NCBI RefSeq assembly: GCF_001418335.1
Contig: NZ_LIPP01000159.1
Location: 22,936 to 86,935, forward strand
Length of the DNA: 64,000 nt
Reading direction: 5' to 3'
From: Streptomyces aurantiacus
Lineage (GTDB): Bacteria > Actinomycetota > Actinomycetes > Streptomycetales > Streptomycetaceae
In this document: positions 1-8,896 of the stretch, piece after piece
Layout of the letters: the number at the start of each line of letters is the position of its first letter
Position numbering within the stretch: position 1 is the first letter of the stretch
Notes under the pieces: generated by a model
The model's input: the letters and a program-made list of their open reading frames with translations, nothing else
The model's database searches: none
What the model was told of the DNA's origin: nothing
Translations under genes and position numbers: made by a program

Positions 1-459
1 GTCGCGCATTTCCGCTACAATTCAAGGGTCACCAATCAGCTTTCTCTATCCTTTACCGGGATTCAAGATCGGCAGATAAAGCAACTACACCAAGAAAGGG
101 GAGTCCGTCAGAAACAGGCGAATCAGCAACCGGGCATTCAATACGGAGCAAACAAATAGAGGAAGCGAGAATCGGGTGAAATAGAATACATAAACAGATA
201 GGGACCATGAATTGAAAGGCCACCACGCCGAATACCCCCCCCCTCGACCGGCATCCCGTCTATTGATGCGCCTACCGGCACCTCAGTTGCGTACAGTCCA
301 GGAAGAGGCCAAGGGAACGACCACCTGCGCCAAGGAGGTACTGGAGGGCTGCCTGTCTAGCAGGTAGATGTATTGGGAGATGTATTGGCAATGAAATTGG
401 AACCCCTATTGGCGCACACGCCCCGCCAGTCGCAACCCTGGCTTGCCAGTGCTGCAGCC
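1..459. other. noncoding left edge, lower GC
   Basis: No convincing gene. The first 300 bases are clearly less GC-rich than the rest of the window and have many stops in all frames. A run of C residues lies near 233-242. The segment borders a transposase remnant, so it may be decayed insertion-site DNA. I see no tRNA, hairpin terminator or recognisable origin here. Confidence 0.5.
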
Positions 460-822
460 CTACATCACTGCCTCACGCAGCGTCACCTGGGTTCCCGGCC
501 GGCCTGCGCCAGCCTTCCAACGCGATGCGAACCGCCGCGGCCACGCTCGCCGCGAGACGGCAGCTCGCAACTTGGCCAGAAGTACTTCGTGCAGCCGCGG
601 CCAGACGCCGGCCGGGACCCAGTCCCGCAGACGCCTCCCGGCCGCCGCCCCGCCGCGGCCGACCTGTTCCGCGGGTGCGTCCCGCCAGCTCACGCTCTTG
701 CACAGCACGTAAACGATTCCCCGCAGCACAGCCCGGTCATCCGCGGGCAGCCGCCCGGGGATACCGATGCCGCCTGGGCGGCCGTGGGGGCAACAGCGGC
801 ACCACGCGTCCTCACAGGTCAT
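460..822 (-). pseudogene. IS5-type transposase N-terminal remnant
   Basis: The translation follows the DUF4096-type N-terminal domain of IS5-family (IS1182/ISL-like) transposases: a proline/arginine-rich start, a region reading RAVLRGIVYVLCKSVSWRDAP, then RRLRDW...GVWPRLHEVLLAKLRAA. The catalytic DDE part should follow but is missing. After the LHEVLLAKLRAA segment the frame runs on for about 30 unrelated residues and stops. The stretch between the WRDAP and RRLRDW motifs is also altered compared with the usual VGCSGVTCWRRLRDW pattern, so an internal frameshift is likely. It is a dead fragment marking past insertion upstream of the P450 region. Family assignment is from remembered motifs. Confidence 0.7.
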
Positions 823-893
823 AGGCCGAGATCAGCAGACACCCAACAAGTAGCGCTCACGGTCCGTCTCGCCCGCCCAGTTGACGTTTTCCG

Positions 894-2102
894 CTACCAG
901 GTGACAGGGAGTTGCGAAAGTCCGCAGACTCGGCTCCCCCTGGTCCACGTGAGTTCCTGCGCCGTGTCGACGAGTGCGAGACCGGGAAGGCCCCGGACCA
1001 CCGTTCCAATGGCCACTTGCAACTCGACGCGCGCGAGGTTGGCGCCGAGACAGTAATGAGGGCCGTGCCCGAAGGCGACGTGCTTGTCGTCGCTGCGCCG
1101 GATATCGAACGTGTCAGGGGCGGGGAAGTGCCGCGGATCGAAGTTCGCGGCCACGACCGGGGCCAGTACGGCCTGGCCCTGGCTGACGGTGCCCCCGGAC
1201 GGGAGAGTCAGTGTTTCGGTGGCCACGCGCAGCAGCCCTCCGTGGCCGGGTACCTCCATGCGGAGGATCTCTTCCACGGCATCGGGCAATAGCCCTGGAT
1301 CATCGCGGAGGGCTACCAGTTGGTCCGAATGCCGCAAAAGGGCGAGGACGCCGCGACCGATGACGTTGCCGGTGGTCTCGTGTCCCGCGACGATGAGGCC
1401 TCGAACCATGCGGGCCAGTTCGTCTCCGCTGAGCCGGTCGTCCGCGTCATGGGCGTTGATGAGGTCGTCGAGCAGGTCCTCGCCCGGGGCACGCCGTCGC
1501 GCGGTGATGAGGGCGTGGACGTACGCGGCGAACTCTGCGGCGGCCTTGGAGCGTTCCGGTGCCGAGGCGGTGCTCGTGGACAGGAAGGTGTCCGACCAGC
1601 CGCGGAATTGAGAGCTGTCCTTGGCCGGCACTCCCAGCAGTTTGCAGATGATGTCGATCGGAAGCGGGAAGGCGAAGGTGGCCATCAGGTCTGCGGGGGA
1701 CGACCCGGCTCTCATCTGCGCCAGCAACTGGTCCGCTACGGCCTGGATGCGAGGCCGCCAGCTTTCGGCCCGCCGGGGTGTGAAGGCCCCCTGCACGATG
1801 CGCCGCAGCCGTGTGTGTTCAGGCGGGTCCATGTTGACCAGCGCGTGAGGGTCATCGGAGAGATCGGCGTCAGGCAGCATACGTGGGGCGCCGGGGTAGC
1901 GCAGGTTGCGGCTGAAGCATGGGTCTCCGAGGACCGCGCGCACGTCGTCATAGGTAGTAGCCAGGAGCGCTTCGTCGCCGCTGGGCAGGACCACAGGAGC
2001 TAGCGGACAGGCAGTTCGCCTGCTGCTGTAGGCCTGGGGCGGACCGCCATGAGGTCCCGGTTGAAAGGGGAAAGTTTCGTCGGATATCTCAGCATCTGGC
2101 AC
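894..2102 (-). CDS. cytochrome P450
   Basis: Soluble bacterial class I (CYP105/107-like) cytochrome P450 of 402 residues, the usual length. The I-helix oxygen-activation motif AGHETT is at 239-244, the ExxR pair at 278-281, and the heme-binding loop FGHGPHYCLG ends in the cysteine thiolate ligand at 351. An HTRLR segment near 96-100 is typical of substrate-recognition and heme-propionate contacts. It should hydroxylate or otherwise oxidise a small hydrophobic molecule with electrons from ferredoxin; no ferredoxin gene is adjacent. It lies 60 bases downstream of the tandem HxlR regulator on the same strand, so the two are probably co-transcribed and the regulator may sense the P450 substrate. 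The substrate cannot be inferred. Confidence 0.95.
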   Translation of the reverse strand: MPDAEISDETFPFQPGPHGGPPQAYSSRRTACPLAPVVLPSGDEALLATTYDDVRAVLGDPCFSRNLRYPGAPRMLPDADLSDDPHALVNMDPPEHTRLRRIVQGAFTPRRAESWRPRIQAVADQLLAQMRAGSSPADLMATFAFPLPIDIICKLLGVPAKDSSQFRGWSDTFLSTSTASAPERSKAAAEFAAYVHALITARRRAPGEDLLDDLINAHDADDRLSGDELARMVRGLIVAGHETTGNVIGRGVLALLRHSDQLVALRDDPGLLPDAVEEILRMEVPGHGGLLRVATETLTLPSGGTVSQGQAVLAPVVAANFDPRHFPAPDTFDIRRSDDKHVAFGHGPHYCLGANLARVELQVAIGTVVRGLPGLALVDTAQELTWTRGSRVCGLSQLPVTW

Positions 2103-2162
2103 GCTTGTACTCCTCCCTTGCGAGTGCTCGATTCAACCCGAACAGAGCTGACGACTCGTCAG

Positions 2163-3017
2163 TTACCTGCGAGCGTCGCTAGCTTCGGAGAGGGCGTCAA
2201 GGCTCCGGCGCTTGCGAATAACTGCCGCGAGGTGCACCTCGTGCTCGGATGCCCAGGTGCCGATGGGAGACAAGGCCGCAAGAAGGGCGTAACCGGGTTC
2301 GGTGAGGGAGCATTGTGCGGTTGAGGCGAACTGGCCGGCGCGAGGCTGATGATGGATCAGTCCACCGGCGACGAGCCGGTGCAGGGTGTCCCATAGGACC
2401 TTCTCCGAAAGCGCCCGATTTCCCGTGATGTCACGGTTCCTCTCGATTCCTCCGTTGATCGCGGCAGCGATGCCCGTGGGGTGCTGCGGCCCTCTGCTCA
2501 CCTGGCAGATGATCGAGAAACTCCATCGGAGACGCAGTATCACCAGCGCCACGCCAACGCCGCGCCAGTAGTCTTGCTCCGGGCTCAGAGGGGGTGACCC
2601 GGGAGTTGCCGTGTCGACCTCCCGTTGCGACAGCCCACGGTGCTTCCGCACAGTGCTGGCGAGGTGGTCAGCGTGGTCGCGCGCCCATGCCGCGATGCCA
2701 TCCATGGCGTCGAGTAGCCCCCGGCTCATCGAGGTCAGCTCCCAAGGAGCGGCGCCATTCGCCAGGGCTTCGGTCTTGCGGATGACGAGCCCTTCCGTCT
2801 CCATCCGGTGCAGGGTCGTAAAGAGCGTCTTCTCGTGCAGGACACGGGCGCCCACCAGATCCACGTTGCGCGCGTTGCCTTCGTTGATGAGATCAAGCAG
2901 TTGGGCTGGGCGAAGTGAGCCGCTTCGGAGAGCGACAAGGACCGCGTACGTCCAACGGTTGCGGAGCAACTCAAGAGACATTCCAATGCCCCGTAGCTGC
3001 CTTAAGTCCGCATCCAT
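2163..3017 (-). CDS. tandem HxlR-type winged-helix regulator
   Basis: Putative DNA-binding regulator of 284 residues made of two HxlR/MarR-like winged-helix units in one chain. Unit 1 (about 8-105) has LRNRWTYAVLVALRSGSLR and a wing ending ELTSMSRGLLDAMDGIAAWARDH. Unit 2 (about 140-270) repeats the plan with LRLRWSFSIICQVSRGPQHP and SLTEPGYALLAALSPIGTWASEH. HxlR proteins are normally about 110-residue dimers, so this looks like a fused dimer. Neither half shows the N-terminal cysteine used by redox-sensing HxlR members. The ATG start has a good ribosome site (GGAGGTG) 8-9 bases upstream. The P450 follows on the same strand. Whether it activates or represses is unknown. Confidence 0.8.
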   Translation of the reverse strand: MDADLRQLRGIGMSLELLRNRWTYAVLVALRSGSLRPAQLLDLINEGNARNVDLVGARVLHEKTLFTTLHRMETEGLVIRKTEALANGAAPWELTSMSRGLLDAMDGIAAWARDHADHLASTVRKHRGLSQREVDTATPGSPPLSPEQDYWRGVGVALVILRLRWSFSIICQVSRGPQHPTGIAAAINGGIERNRDITGNRALSEKVLWDTLHRLVAGGLIHHQPRAGQFASTAQCSLTEPGYALLAALSPIGTWASEHEVHLAAVIRKRRSLDALSEASDARR

Positions 3018-3128
3018 CGAGGAAGCACCTCCGTATCAACACGACTGGAACCACATAAATTAGATGTCCGCGAAATCGGAGTGATAAAACTGCGACCTCC
3101 ACGGGCGATCTGTCATTACGGCTGGGAG

Positions 3129-4343
3129 TCATAACAGGCCGAGGCCATCTGCTAAATGAGCTATCTCATCATTGGAGGCAGACCCTGCTCTTGCGAGGAT
3201 CGCGACGAGCTGTCTGCCGTCCGGATTATAAGCAATCGTTTCGGTCGAGGCCTCTACCGAGTCCAGAATTGCTCCTCGGGCCGCTTCCCGATCACCAGCT
3301 TTATCATAGATGCGCGCCAGGTCGATAAAATGGGTCGCCCTACGATTACTTGAGGGCATTTCTCTTGGATCCAAATGAGCGGCACTGGACATCGCATTGA
3401 ATGTTCTGCCACATTCCATATTCACCGCTACTGAGTAAATACCAACATTGACGGCACTGAACATCGTTTCTACATCGATATGTCTGCCGATTCTTTTTGA
3501 GACTCGCTCAGCTTCTTCCCAGTGACGCCAGGCATCAGCTGTTCTGCGGTTGCCTGCCGCACCCATGGCAGCGAACAACAGGAGGGCTCCACGTACCGAT
3601 GCGTCACTGACAGAGGCAGGGCGCGCGACATGACGCAACGCAGCGAGAGCAGTCTGCTCCGCTTCCTGAGGTTGTTGTGCCGTTAGGGAGGTCATAGCCG
3701 AGCCCCATCCGGCTAGGGCCATAAGCCGTGCATCATCTGACATTTCTGCGGCCAGCAACGTGCGGTCCGTGAATTGGACAGCCAGGTTTAACGCTCGCAC
3801 GCCGTAGGCGAAGCGTTGACCAATGAGGTAAACCCTCGTCGCGATCGCGTACGCTTTTCGACGTTGGGCGCCGGTAGTTGCCCGTGTCAGTGCTGCGGTA
3901 TCGCGGAGAAGGCTCGGGAGCAGAAGGCCGAGTTGAGTGTTCTGAGTCCGCGAAACGTGCCAGGCGTCCCAGGCATGCCGGATCCGGTACTCCAGATTTT
4001 CTGGCGAATAAGGCTGCCCATCAGGAGCAGGAGCTAGAAGCGAATGCGTTAACGCGTGACGGATCTCCGGGACCGCGGGGTGCTCCGGCACTTCGAGTGC
4101 CGTAGCGGTGAAACGGCGCCCTGCAAGAGCACTCAGGTCATCGATCCGCATAGCCCGGGCCAGATCGATGAGATTGTCCAGTCGCAGAGCCCCGCGTCCT
4201 TCCTGCTCCAGCAAGCCCATCCACCGCTCGGTGCGGCTCACCATCTGCGACAGCTCTCTCCGAGAGAGACCCCGCCTGCGGCGCTGCCGCTCCACCCTCT
4301 CTCCGATCAGCCTGGCGAGATCGTCACCAACTGGCTGCGGCAT
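3129..4343 (-). CDS. XRE-family regulator with TPR-like C-terminus
   Basis: About 404 residues. An N-terminal helix-turn-helix of the Cro/C1 type (RRRRGLSRRELSQMVSRTERWMGLLEQ) is followed by a long all-helical alanine-rich region resembling the tetratricopeptide part of Streptomyces signalling regulators. I start it at the ATG at 4343 because GGGGGTG sits about 7 bases upstream; in-frame ATGs at 4349 and 4358 are alternatives, and a longer open frame to 4583 would overlap the divergent flavoprotein gene. It contains TTA leucine codons, one at 4052-4050 (HALTHS segment) and another near 3790, so translation should need the bldA tRNA. It is transcribed divergently from the flavoprotein gene and may control it. 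Confidence 0.75.
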   Translation of the reverse strand: MPQPVGDDLARLIGERVERQRRRRGLSRRELSQMVSRTERWMGLLEQEGRGALRLDNLIDLARAMRIDDLSALAGRRFTATALEVPEHPAVPEIRHALTHSLLAPAPDGQPYSPENLEYRIRHAWDAWHVSRTQNTQLGLLLPSLLRDTAALTRATTGAQRRKAYAIATRVYLIGQRFAYGVRALNLAVQFTDRTLLAAEMSDDARLMALAGWGSAMTSLTAQQPQEAEQTALAALRHVARPASVSDASVRGALLLFAAMGAAGNRRTADAWRHWEEAERVSKRIGRHIDVETMFSAVNVGIYSVAVNMECGRTFNAMSSAAHLDPREMPSSNRRATHFIDLARIYDKAGDREAARGAILDSVEASTETIAYNPDGRQLVAILARAGSASNDEIAHLADGLGLL

Positions 4344-4455
4344 GGCCATCACCCCCATGCCACAATCTGGGCCCACTGGCTGTCGTGCGAACTTGCGAAT
4401 CGGGCGGCAAGGGGCCGGATGCGATCGTCGCTTCGAAGAGAGCAGGGAACGCAGC

Positions 4456-5019
4456 GTGGGTGCCACGGAGAGCAAGAGGCCAGTGTTGTACGTCGTGGCG
4501 TGCGGCGGGTACCCGGCAGAGAGTCTGCCGACTTTGGTGGAGCGGGCCGTGGCCGATCGCTGGGATGTGTGTGTGATCGCCACACCGAAGGGACTGGATT
4601 TCCTCGATGTACCCCACCTGCGCGAGCTGACCGGGCACCCTGTCCGGTACGACTACAAACAACCGGACGACCCCGATGTGCTGCCGCCCGCCGATGTCTT
4701 CCTGATCGCACCTGCGACGTTCAACACGATCAACAAGTTGGCCGCCGGTATTTCGGACACGCTCGCACTGGGTCTGCTGAACGAAGCCATCGGCGCCGGC
4801 ATACAGGTGATCGCAGTGCCCTGGCCCAACAAGGCGTTGGCTCAGCGGCTCCCCTTTCGGAGAAGCGTCGAGAGCCTGCGCAGCGAGGGCGTCACCTTCG
4901 TCCTCAAGCATGATTCCTTGCCGGTGCCTGCATCGGGGCGGCCTGGCGCGGAAGCCTTCCCTTGGAACGAGGTCCATCAGGAACTGGCACGCATACGGCG
5001 CGACGGCGCCTTGAGTTGA
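4456..5019 (+). CDS. flavoprotein (HFCD/cysteine-decarboxylase fold)
   Basis: 187 residues from a GTG start at 4456, matching the homo-oligomeric flavin-containing Cys decarboxylase (HFCD) family that includes EpiD, Dfp/CoaC and UbiX. Visible signatures are the N-terminal LYVVACGGYPAES nucleotide-binding strand-turn and the conserved PATFNTINKLAAGISDTLA block that binds FMN and substrate, followed by IQVIAVPWPN. The family decarboxylates peptidyl-cysteine or phosphopantothenoylcysteine or prenylates flavin. Stand-alone Streptomyces members next to XRE regulators have no assigned substrate. No thioviridamide- or epidermin-type precursor is adjacent. It is divergent from the XRE regulator and convergent with the anti-sigma-like ATPase gene. 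Confidence 0.85.
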   Translation: MGATESKRPVLYVVACGGYPAESLPTLVERAVADRWDVCVIATPKGLDFLDVPHLRELTGHPVRYDYKQPDDPDVLPPADVFLIAPATFNTINKLAAGISDTLALGLLNEAIGAGIQVIAVPWPNKALAQRLPFRRSVESLRSEGVTFVLKHDSLPVPASGRPGAEAFPWNEVHQELARIRRDGALS

Positions 5020-5115
5020 GGAATGGGCACCCCTGCGGCGCCCGGCGTCCCTGTCGGCAGTCACCTGGCGGTCACTCCGCGAAGCATGTAACGCACTCAT
5101 GTCGCCCAGGTGCCC

Positions 5116-5571
5116 TCACGCTCGCAGTTGGGCTGGTAGAGCAGCCCATACAGCCTGGCCGTCCCCATCCTCGACTGGGCTCACGCCCCAACGCCTCGAC
5201 ACAGTCTTTACGAGCATCAGACCGCGTCCTTCCTCGTCGTGGACGCCGGCGGTCTGTGGCATGGGGGCAGACTGGCAACTGCCGTCATCCGCCACCTGAA
5301 CCAGCAACTGGTCGGGAGCGGCGCTCAGATTGCACGTGATCAACCGGCTGGCTGTGTGAATCACGGAATTGGTGAACAACTCACTCACTACGAGGACGGC
5401 CGTGTCACAGCCGTCCTGGTCGACGCCCCAGGAACTGAGGCACTCCTGCACACGGCGACGGGCTTCGCCGACGGCCTTGGCGTCAGTAGGCAGGACGAAA
5501 GTAGCCCGGCGTGCGCTACTGCCCAGCGCGGGAGGTGGGCCTGTGATTGAGGCGGCGTCGGTCAAGGCCAC
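5116..5571 (-). CDS. ATP-binding protein, anti-sigma-factor-like (HATPase)
   Basis: 151 residues with a GTG start preceded by TAGGAA. It carries the GHKL/HATPase_c fold of SpoIIAB/RsbW-like serine kinases: the N-box VSELFTNSVIHTA (about 65-77), the G1 box VQVADDGS (about 91-98) and the G2 box EEGRGLMLVKTVSRRWGV (about 113-130), ending in a short AVWAAL strand. Single-domain proteins of this type are very numerous in Streptomyces and are thought to bind or phosphorylate sigma or anti-anti-sigma partners. No sigma factor or STAS protein is adjacent, so the partner is unknown. It converges with the flavoprotein gene across about 100 bases. Confidence 0.9.
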   Translation of the reverse strand: MALTDAASITGPPPALGSSARRATFVLPTDAKAVGEARRRVQECLSSWGVDQDGCDTAVLVVSELFTNSVIHTASRLITCNLSAAPDQLLVQVADDGSCQSAPMPQTAGVHDEEGRGLMLVKTVSRRWGVSPVEDGDGQAVWAALPAQLRA

Positions 5572-5979
5572 GGCTGATTCCTAACGTGGGGCGGGTGCCG
5601 GACGCGACCGTGCAAAACGAGGGCCGTGACGGTACCTGCGTCCTCGAAAGATCGATGAGTGCCGGCAGCTCGTCAGGACGAACTCACGACGTGAGCAGCA
5701 GGCTTGGAACTGGCGGGCGCAGAGTGACGGGGCGCATGTGGGGCACACGGCGCGCAGCATCCGGGGCGGGCCACCCGGCGGCCTGGCGCCTCGGCCGCGT
5801 AGGGCCGGCGCCTGCCGTGAAGCACGGGTGAGCTTGGTCACGTCGTCACTATGCGCGCCTCATCTGTCACTTGGCAACCCCTGACTCTGCATCATGCGTA
5901 GTTCACGTATGCGCTCTGTCCGTCTTGCGAGGGTAGTGGCAAACTACTTCGCGACCGGGTACACGAGGAGGCATGCGAC
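5572..5979. other. intergenic promoter region between divergent genes
   Basis: A 408-base stretch between the minus-strand ATPase gene and the plus-strand XRE gene. No credible coding. It should hold both promoters. A small inverted repeat (GTAGT, 5 bases, ACTAC) lies at about 5933-5947, some 35 bases before the XRE start, and could be an autoregulatory site, but it is short and may be chance. Confidence 0.4.
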
Positions 5980-6840
5980 GTGAGCGCACCGCGGTCTGCT
6001 CCGAAGTACCTGTTGCTTGTACTCGGCAGACGGCTACAGGAGTTGCGGAGGGCCCAAGGCCTTTCGGCACAGGACGTCGGCGACGAACTGCGCCTGGCTC
6101 AGTCCACGGTCACCAGGATGGAGCAGGGCAAGATCGCCTTGAAGTGGCCAGCGGTCAAGGCAATGTTGGAGATCTACGGCGTCGAGCAGGCCGAGGCGCG
6201 TGAGTTTCGCACGCTGACGGACGAGGCCAACGAGCCTGGTTGGTGGCAGAGTTACCGCGACGCACTGCCGAAGTGGTTTGCGGTGCACGTCAGCCTCGAG
6301 GACGCGGCCAGCCAAATCCGCGGATACGAGATCCATGTTGTTCCGGGGCTTCTACAGACTGAGGACTATGCCCGGGCCGTGCTGCGTCTGACTCGGCCTC
6401 ACCCGACGCCCGACGAGCTGAAACGGCGCGTAGCACTGCGTATGGAGCGCCAGGGGCTGCTGACCCGCCCGGATCCGCCACGCTTGTGGATCATCTTGGA
6501 CGAACTCATGCTACGACGGCCCGCCGGCGAGCCCGAGGTCATGAAGGCCCAAGTCGATCGCCTGATTGAAACGATGGACCTTCCGAACGTGACTCTCCAG
6601 GTGTTGGCGTTCTCGGCTGGACTCCACCCGGGCGCTTTCGGACCTTTCACTCACTTCCGTCTCCCGATGAAGGATTTCCCCGACGTCGTATGTACTGACA
6701 CCATCACCGGCGCCACATACAGCGAGGACCGGGAAGAAGTTGCACAGCACCTTGCGGTCCTGGACCGGATGAGTGCCCAAGCAATGTCCAAGGGACGTAC
6801 CAGGAAATTCCTGGAAGACATCCGCAAGGAGCTAGAATAA
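5980..6840 (+). CDS. XRE regulator with DUF5753 domain
   Basis: 286 residues starting at a GTG with GAGGAGG 8-9 bases upstream. The N-terminal helix-turn-helix (about 10-70: LGRRLQELRRAQGLSAQDVGDEL, then QSTVTRMEQGKI) is followed by a DUF5753 sensor domain (about 95-275) with the typical WWQSYRD, YEIHVVPGLLQTEDYARAV and DLPNVTLQVLAFSAGLHPG blocks. In Streptomyces such proteins, including WhiJ-like regulators, pair with a small DUF397 protein. That partner follows directly, its ATG overlapping this stop by one base, so the pair is translationally coupled. Likely a local repressor relieved by its partner or a ligand; the target is unknown. Confidence 0.93.
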   Translation: MSAPRSAPKYLLLVLGRRLQELRRAQGLSAQDVGDELRLAQSTVTRMEQGKIALKWPAVKAMLEIYGVEQAEAREFRTLTDEANEPGWWQSYRDALPKWFAVHVSLEDAASQIRGYEIHVVPGLLQTEDYARAVLRLTRPHPTPDELKRRVALRMERQGLLTRPDPPRLWIILDELMLRRPAGEPEVMKAQVDRLIETMDLPNVTLQVLAFSAGLHPGAFGPFTHFRLPMKDFPDVVCTDTITGATYSEDREEVAQHLAVLDRMSAQAMSKGRTRKFLEDIRKELE

Positions 6841-7070
6841 TGAAGCATGCCGTGAACTCTGATAAGGATTTGGGAACTGAGGGCTGGCACAAGCCCTGGA
6901 GCGGCACCAACGGTGGAAACTGCGTCCAAGCGAAGAAGCTTGACCGCGGACGCGTTGCACTGAGGCAGTCCGCGGATCCTGGCGGCGCCGCTCTCATCTT
7001 TACGTTGCCGGAGATTGCCGAATTCATCGCGGGGATCAAGGACGGGAAAGCCGACTTCCTGATCGCTTGA
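6840..7070 (+). CDS. DUF397 small protein
   Basis: 76 residues. Diagnostic DUF397 features are WHKPWSGTNGGNCVQAKKLDRGRVALRQSADPGGAALIFTLPEIAEFIAGIKDGKADFL: a W-x-K-S/P-x-(S)-x-x-x-G-x-(N)-C-V core, the RDS/RQSADP turn and the C-terminal W/I-x-x-F helix. Its ATG overlaps the TAA of the XRE gene, which indicates co-translation. DUF397 proteins, such as the partner encoded beside whiJ, are believed to antagonise their cognate XRE regulator. Confidence 0.92.
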   Translation: MKHAVNSDKDLGTEGWHKPWSGTNGGNCVQAKKLDRGRVALRQSADPGGAALIFTLPEIAEFIAGIKDGKADFLIA

Positions 7071-7147
7071 CCCCTGAACCAAACCACCACCTGACCACCT
7101 AGCTGGAACTTCACTACCACGCCGCAAAGCGGCAGCGGAGGACTGAA

Positions 7148-7951
7148 GTGAAAGACACGGAAGCCGGATTTAGCGCAGACGAGATCGACACCAGCAAGCC
7201 TCACTCGGCCCGCCTGTACGACTACTTCCTCGAAGGGAACGACAACTACCCCGCTGACTGGGAAGCAGCCGCCAAGATCATCAAGCTATTCCCCAGCGTC
7301 AAGGACACGGCACGAACCAACCGAGAGTTCATGCATCGTGCTGCCCGATTCCTCACTAACCGCGGACTTCACCAGTTCCTGGATGTAGGGACGGGCATCC
7401 CTACCGAGCCGAACCTCCATCAGATCGTCCAGCAGATCACGCCCAGGGCTCGTGTCGTGTATGCAGACAATGACCCTATCGTCCTTCGACACGCCGAGGC
7501 CCTCCTCCAAAGCACCCCAGAAGGACGCACTGCGTATGCAGATGCTGACGTCCGAGAACCCGAAGCCATCCTTTCGTACGCGAAGCAGCACCTGGACTTT
7601 GAGCAACCGATAGCCCTGTCGTTGGTTGCGCTGCTGCAGTTCGTGACCGACGACCACGACCCGTACCAAATCGTCCGGACGCTACTGGAGCCCATGGCAT
7701 CCGGGAGCTACCTCGTCGTTTCCCACGTCACCTGGGAGTTCAACCCTAAGATTTGGGACCGAATCGATGCCATCTATCGCCAGGGAGGGACACCTGTCAA
7801 GGCGAGGTCACACAGCGAGGTTCTCAGGTTCTTCGAAGGGCTCGAACTTTGCGACCCCGGTGTCGTTCTTTCCACTCACTGGCACCCTGACTCCGAGATG
7901 CAGATTCTCGACGAGCAGCCATTATATGTGGGAGTTGCCCGCAAGGCGTGA
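7148..7951 (+). CDS. DUF574-type SAM-dependent methyltransferase
   Basis: 267 residues from a GTG start with a GCGGAGGAC ribosome site. It matches the S-adenosyl methyltransferase family PF04672/DUF574 expanded in actinomycetes. It begins with DTSKPHSARLYDYFLEGNDNYPADWEAA, the family's substrate-end signature, followed by the SAM-binding QFLDVGTGIPTEPNLH (about 78-93) and VVYADNDPIVLRHAEALL (motif II). No substrate is known for most members. It lies 77 bases downstream of the DUF397 gene on the same strand, a common Streptomyces arrangement. A second, more diverged member is at 35247-36215. Confidence 0.92.
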   Translation: MKDTEAGFSADEIDTSKPHSARLYDYFLEGNDNYPADWEAAAKIIKLFPSVKDTARTNREFMHRAARFLTNRGLHQFLDVGTGIPTEPNLHQIVQQITPRARVVYADNDPIVLRHAEALLQSTPEGRTAYADADVREPEAILSYAKQHLDFEQPIALSLVALLQFVTDDHDPYQIVRTLLEPMASGSYLVVSHVTWEFNPKIWDRIDAIYRQGGTPVKARSHSEVLRFFEGLELCDPGVVLSTHWHPDSEMQILDEQPLYVGVARKA

Positions 7952-8309
7952 AGGTTTGACTACTGTTGCGAGCTTCCTGCGTGACACAGATGCGTTCCGT
8001 GGACTGCAATCATCACACCCGCGCAGCAACTCCGATACTGACCTTGAAGTGACATCGGTGCGTTGGTGTATTCCAGAGGAAGGCGTTACCGCCCCACAGG
8101 TGGACCGCCCTGCTCCTGCGCCAGTTGGCCAACCAACGGTCGGCGTTCTGGCCACCCTCAGACAGAGACACTTGCCGCAGAGAAGGAGTCCGCCGTGCCA
8201 TATCGGCCGCCTACGCCATCCCTGAACGTTTCATCCGGCTGATGCAGGACCCCACTACGCCCGCGGCCAGTATCGAAAAATACGGCGTGAGATTTCAGGG
8301 GAGATTATT
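7952..8309. other. intergenic, no gene seen
   Basis: 358 bases between the methyltransferase and the next regulator. Short open frames exist on both strands but show neither ribosome sites nor recognisable protein sequence. The last 60 bases are relatively AT-rich and probably contain the promoter of the HxlR-like gene. Confidence 0.4.
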
Positions 8310-8822
8310 GTGCCCGATCACATAAACCACTGGTCGCGACACGAAATCAACAGTGATCAGGAAACGTCCATCGGCGGAGTCGACAAGCACGGCCAGCAAC
8401 ATCCTTCCACCATGACACCGGAAGACAGTCGCTTCGTACGACGTGTTCATGATATACGCCACTTGATAAGTGGCGAATGGACATGGGATGTTCTCGTAAC
8501 TCTCCACCGCGGGCCGATGCAGTACACAAGCCTCCTTGAGGCTATCCGCGCCCAAGACAGTGATACAGGCTGGCCTGGCAGGAAACACCGTCGCCTTCAG
8601 GACAGCCCTCTGAACCGGACGCTGCGACGACTTGAACAGGGAGAACTGATAAGACGTCACCGAGAGCTTGAGTTCCCCTACCATGCCACGTACGAGCTAT
8701 CCGTCGCCGCAACGGAGTTGCTCGCTGTAATGGCACCATTAGCCACATGGGCCGAGACCCACACTGACCTTGTGGATCGTGCTCGACAGCGGCGGCGTGC
8801 TGAGGACGGTACAAGCCGCTGA
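8310..8822 (+). CDS. HxlR-like winged-helix regulator
   Basis: 170 residues from a GTG start preceded by GGGGAGA. The central part is a single HxlR/MarR winged helix: LISGEWTWDVLVTLHRGPMQYTSLLEAI, then SPLNRTLRRLEQGELIRRHREL (recognition helix and wing), ending with the dimerisation helix LSVAATELLAVMAPLATWAETH. A roughly 45-residue polar N-terminal extension precedes it. The overall style resembles the tandem HxlR-like protein at 2163-3017, but this one is single-domain and has no adjacent enzyme gene on its strand. It converges with the end of the Tad-associated regulator. Function beyond DNA binding is unknown. Confidence 0.7.
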   Translation: MPDHINHWSRHEINSDQETSIGGVDKHGQQHPSTMTPEDSRFVRRVHDIRHLISGEWTWDVLVTLHRGPMQYTSLLEAIRAQDSDTGWPGRKHRRLQDSPLNRTLRRLEQGELIRRHRELEFPYHATYELSVAATELLAVMAPLATWAETHTDLVDRARQRRRAEDGTSR

Positions 8823-8896
8823 GGACCGCTGCCGCCGCGTGACTCCGTCGGCTACGGGGCGGAGTCGCCGAGACCCTTCTTGCGGCAAGCGAACCG

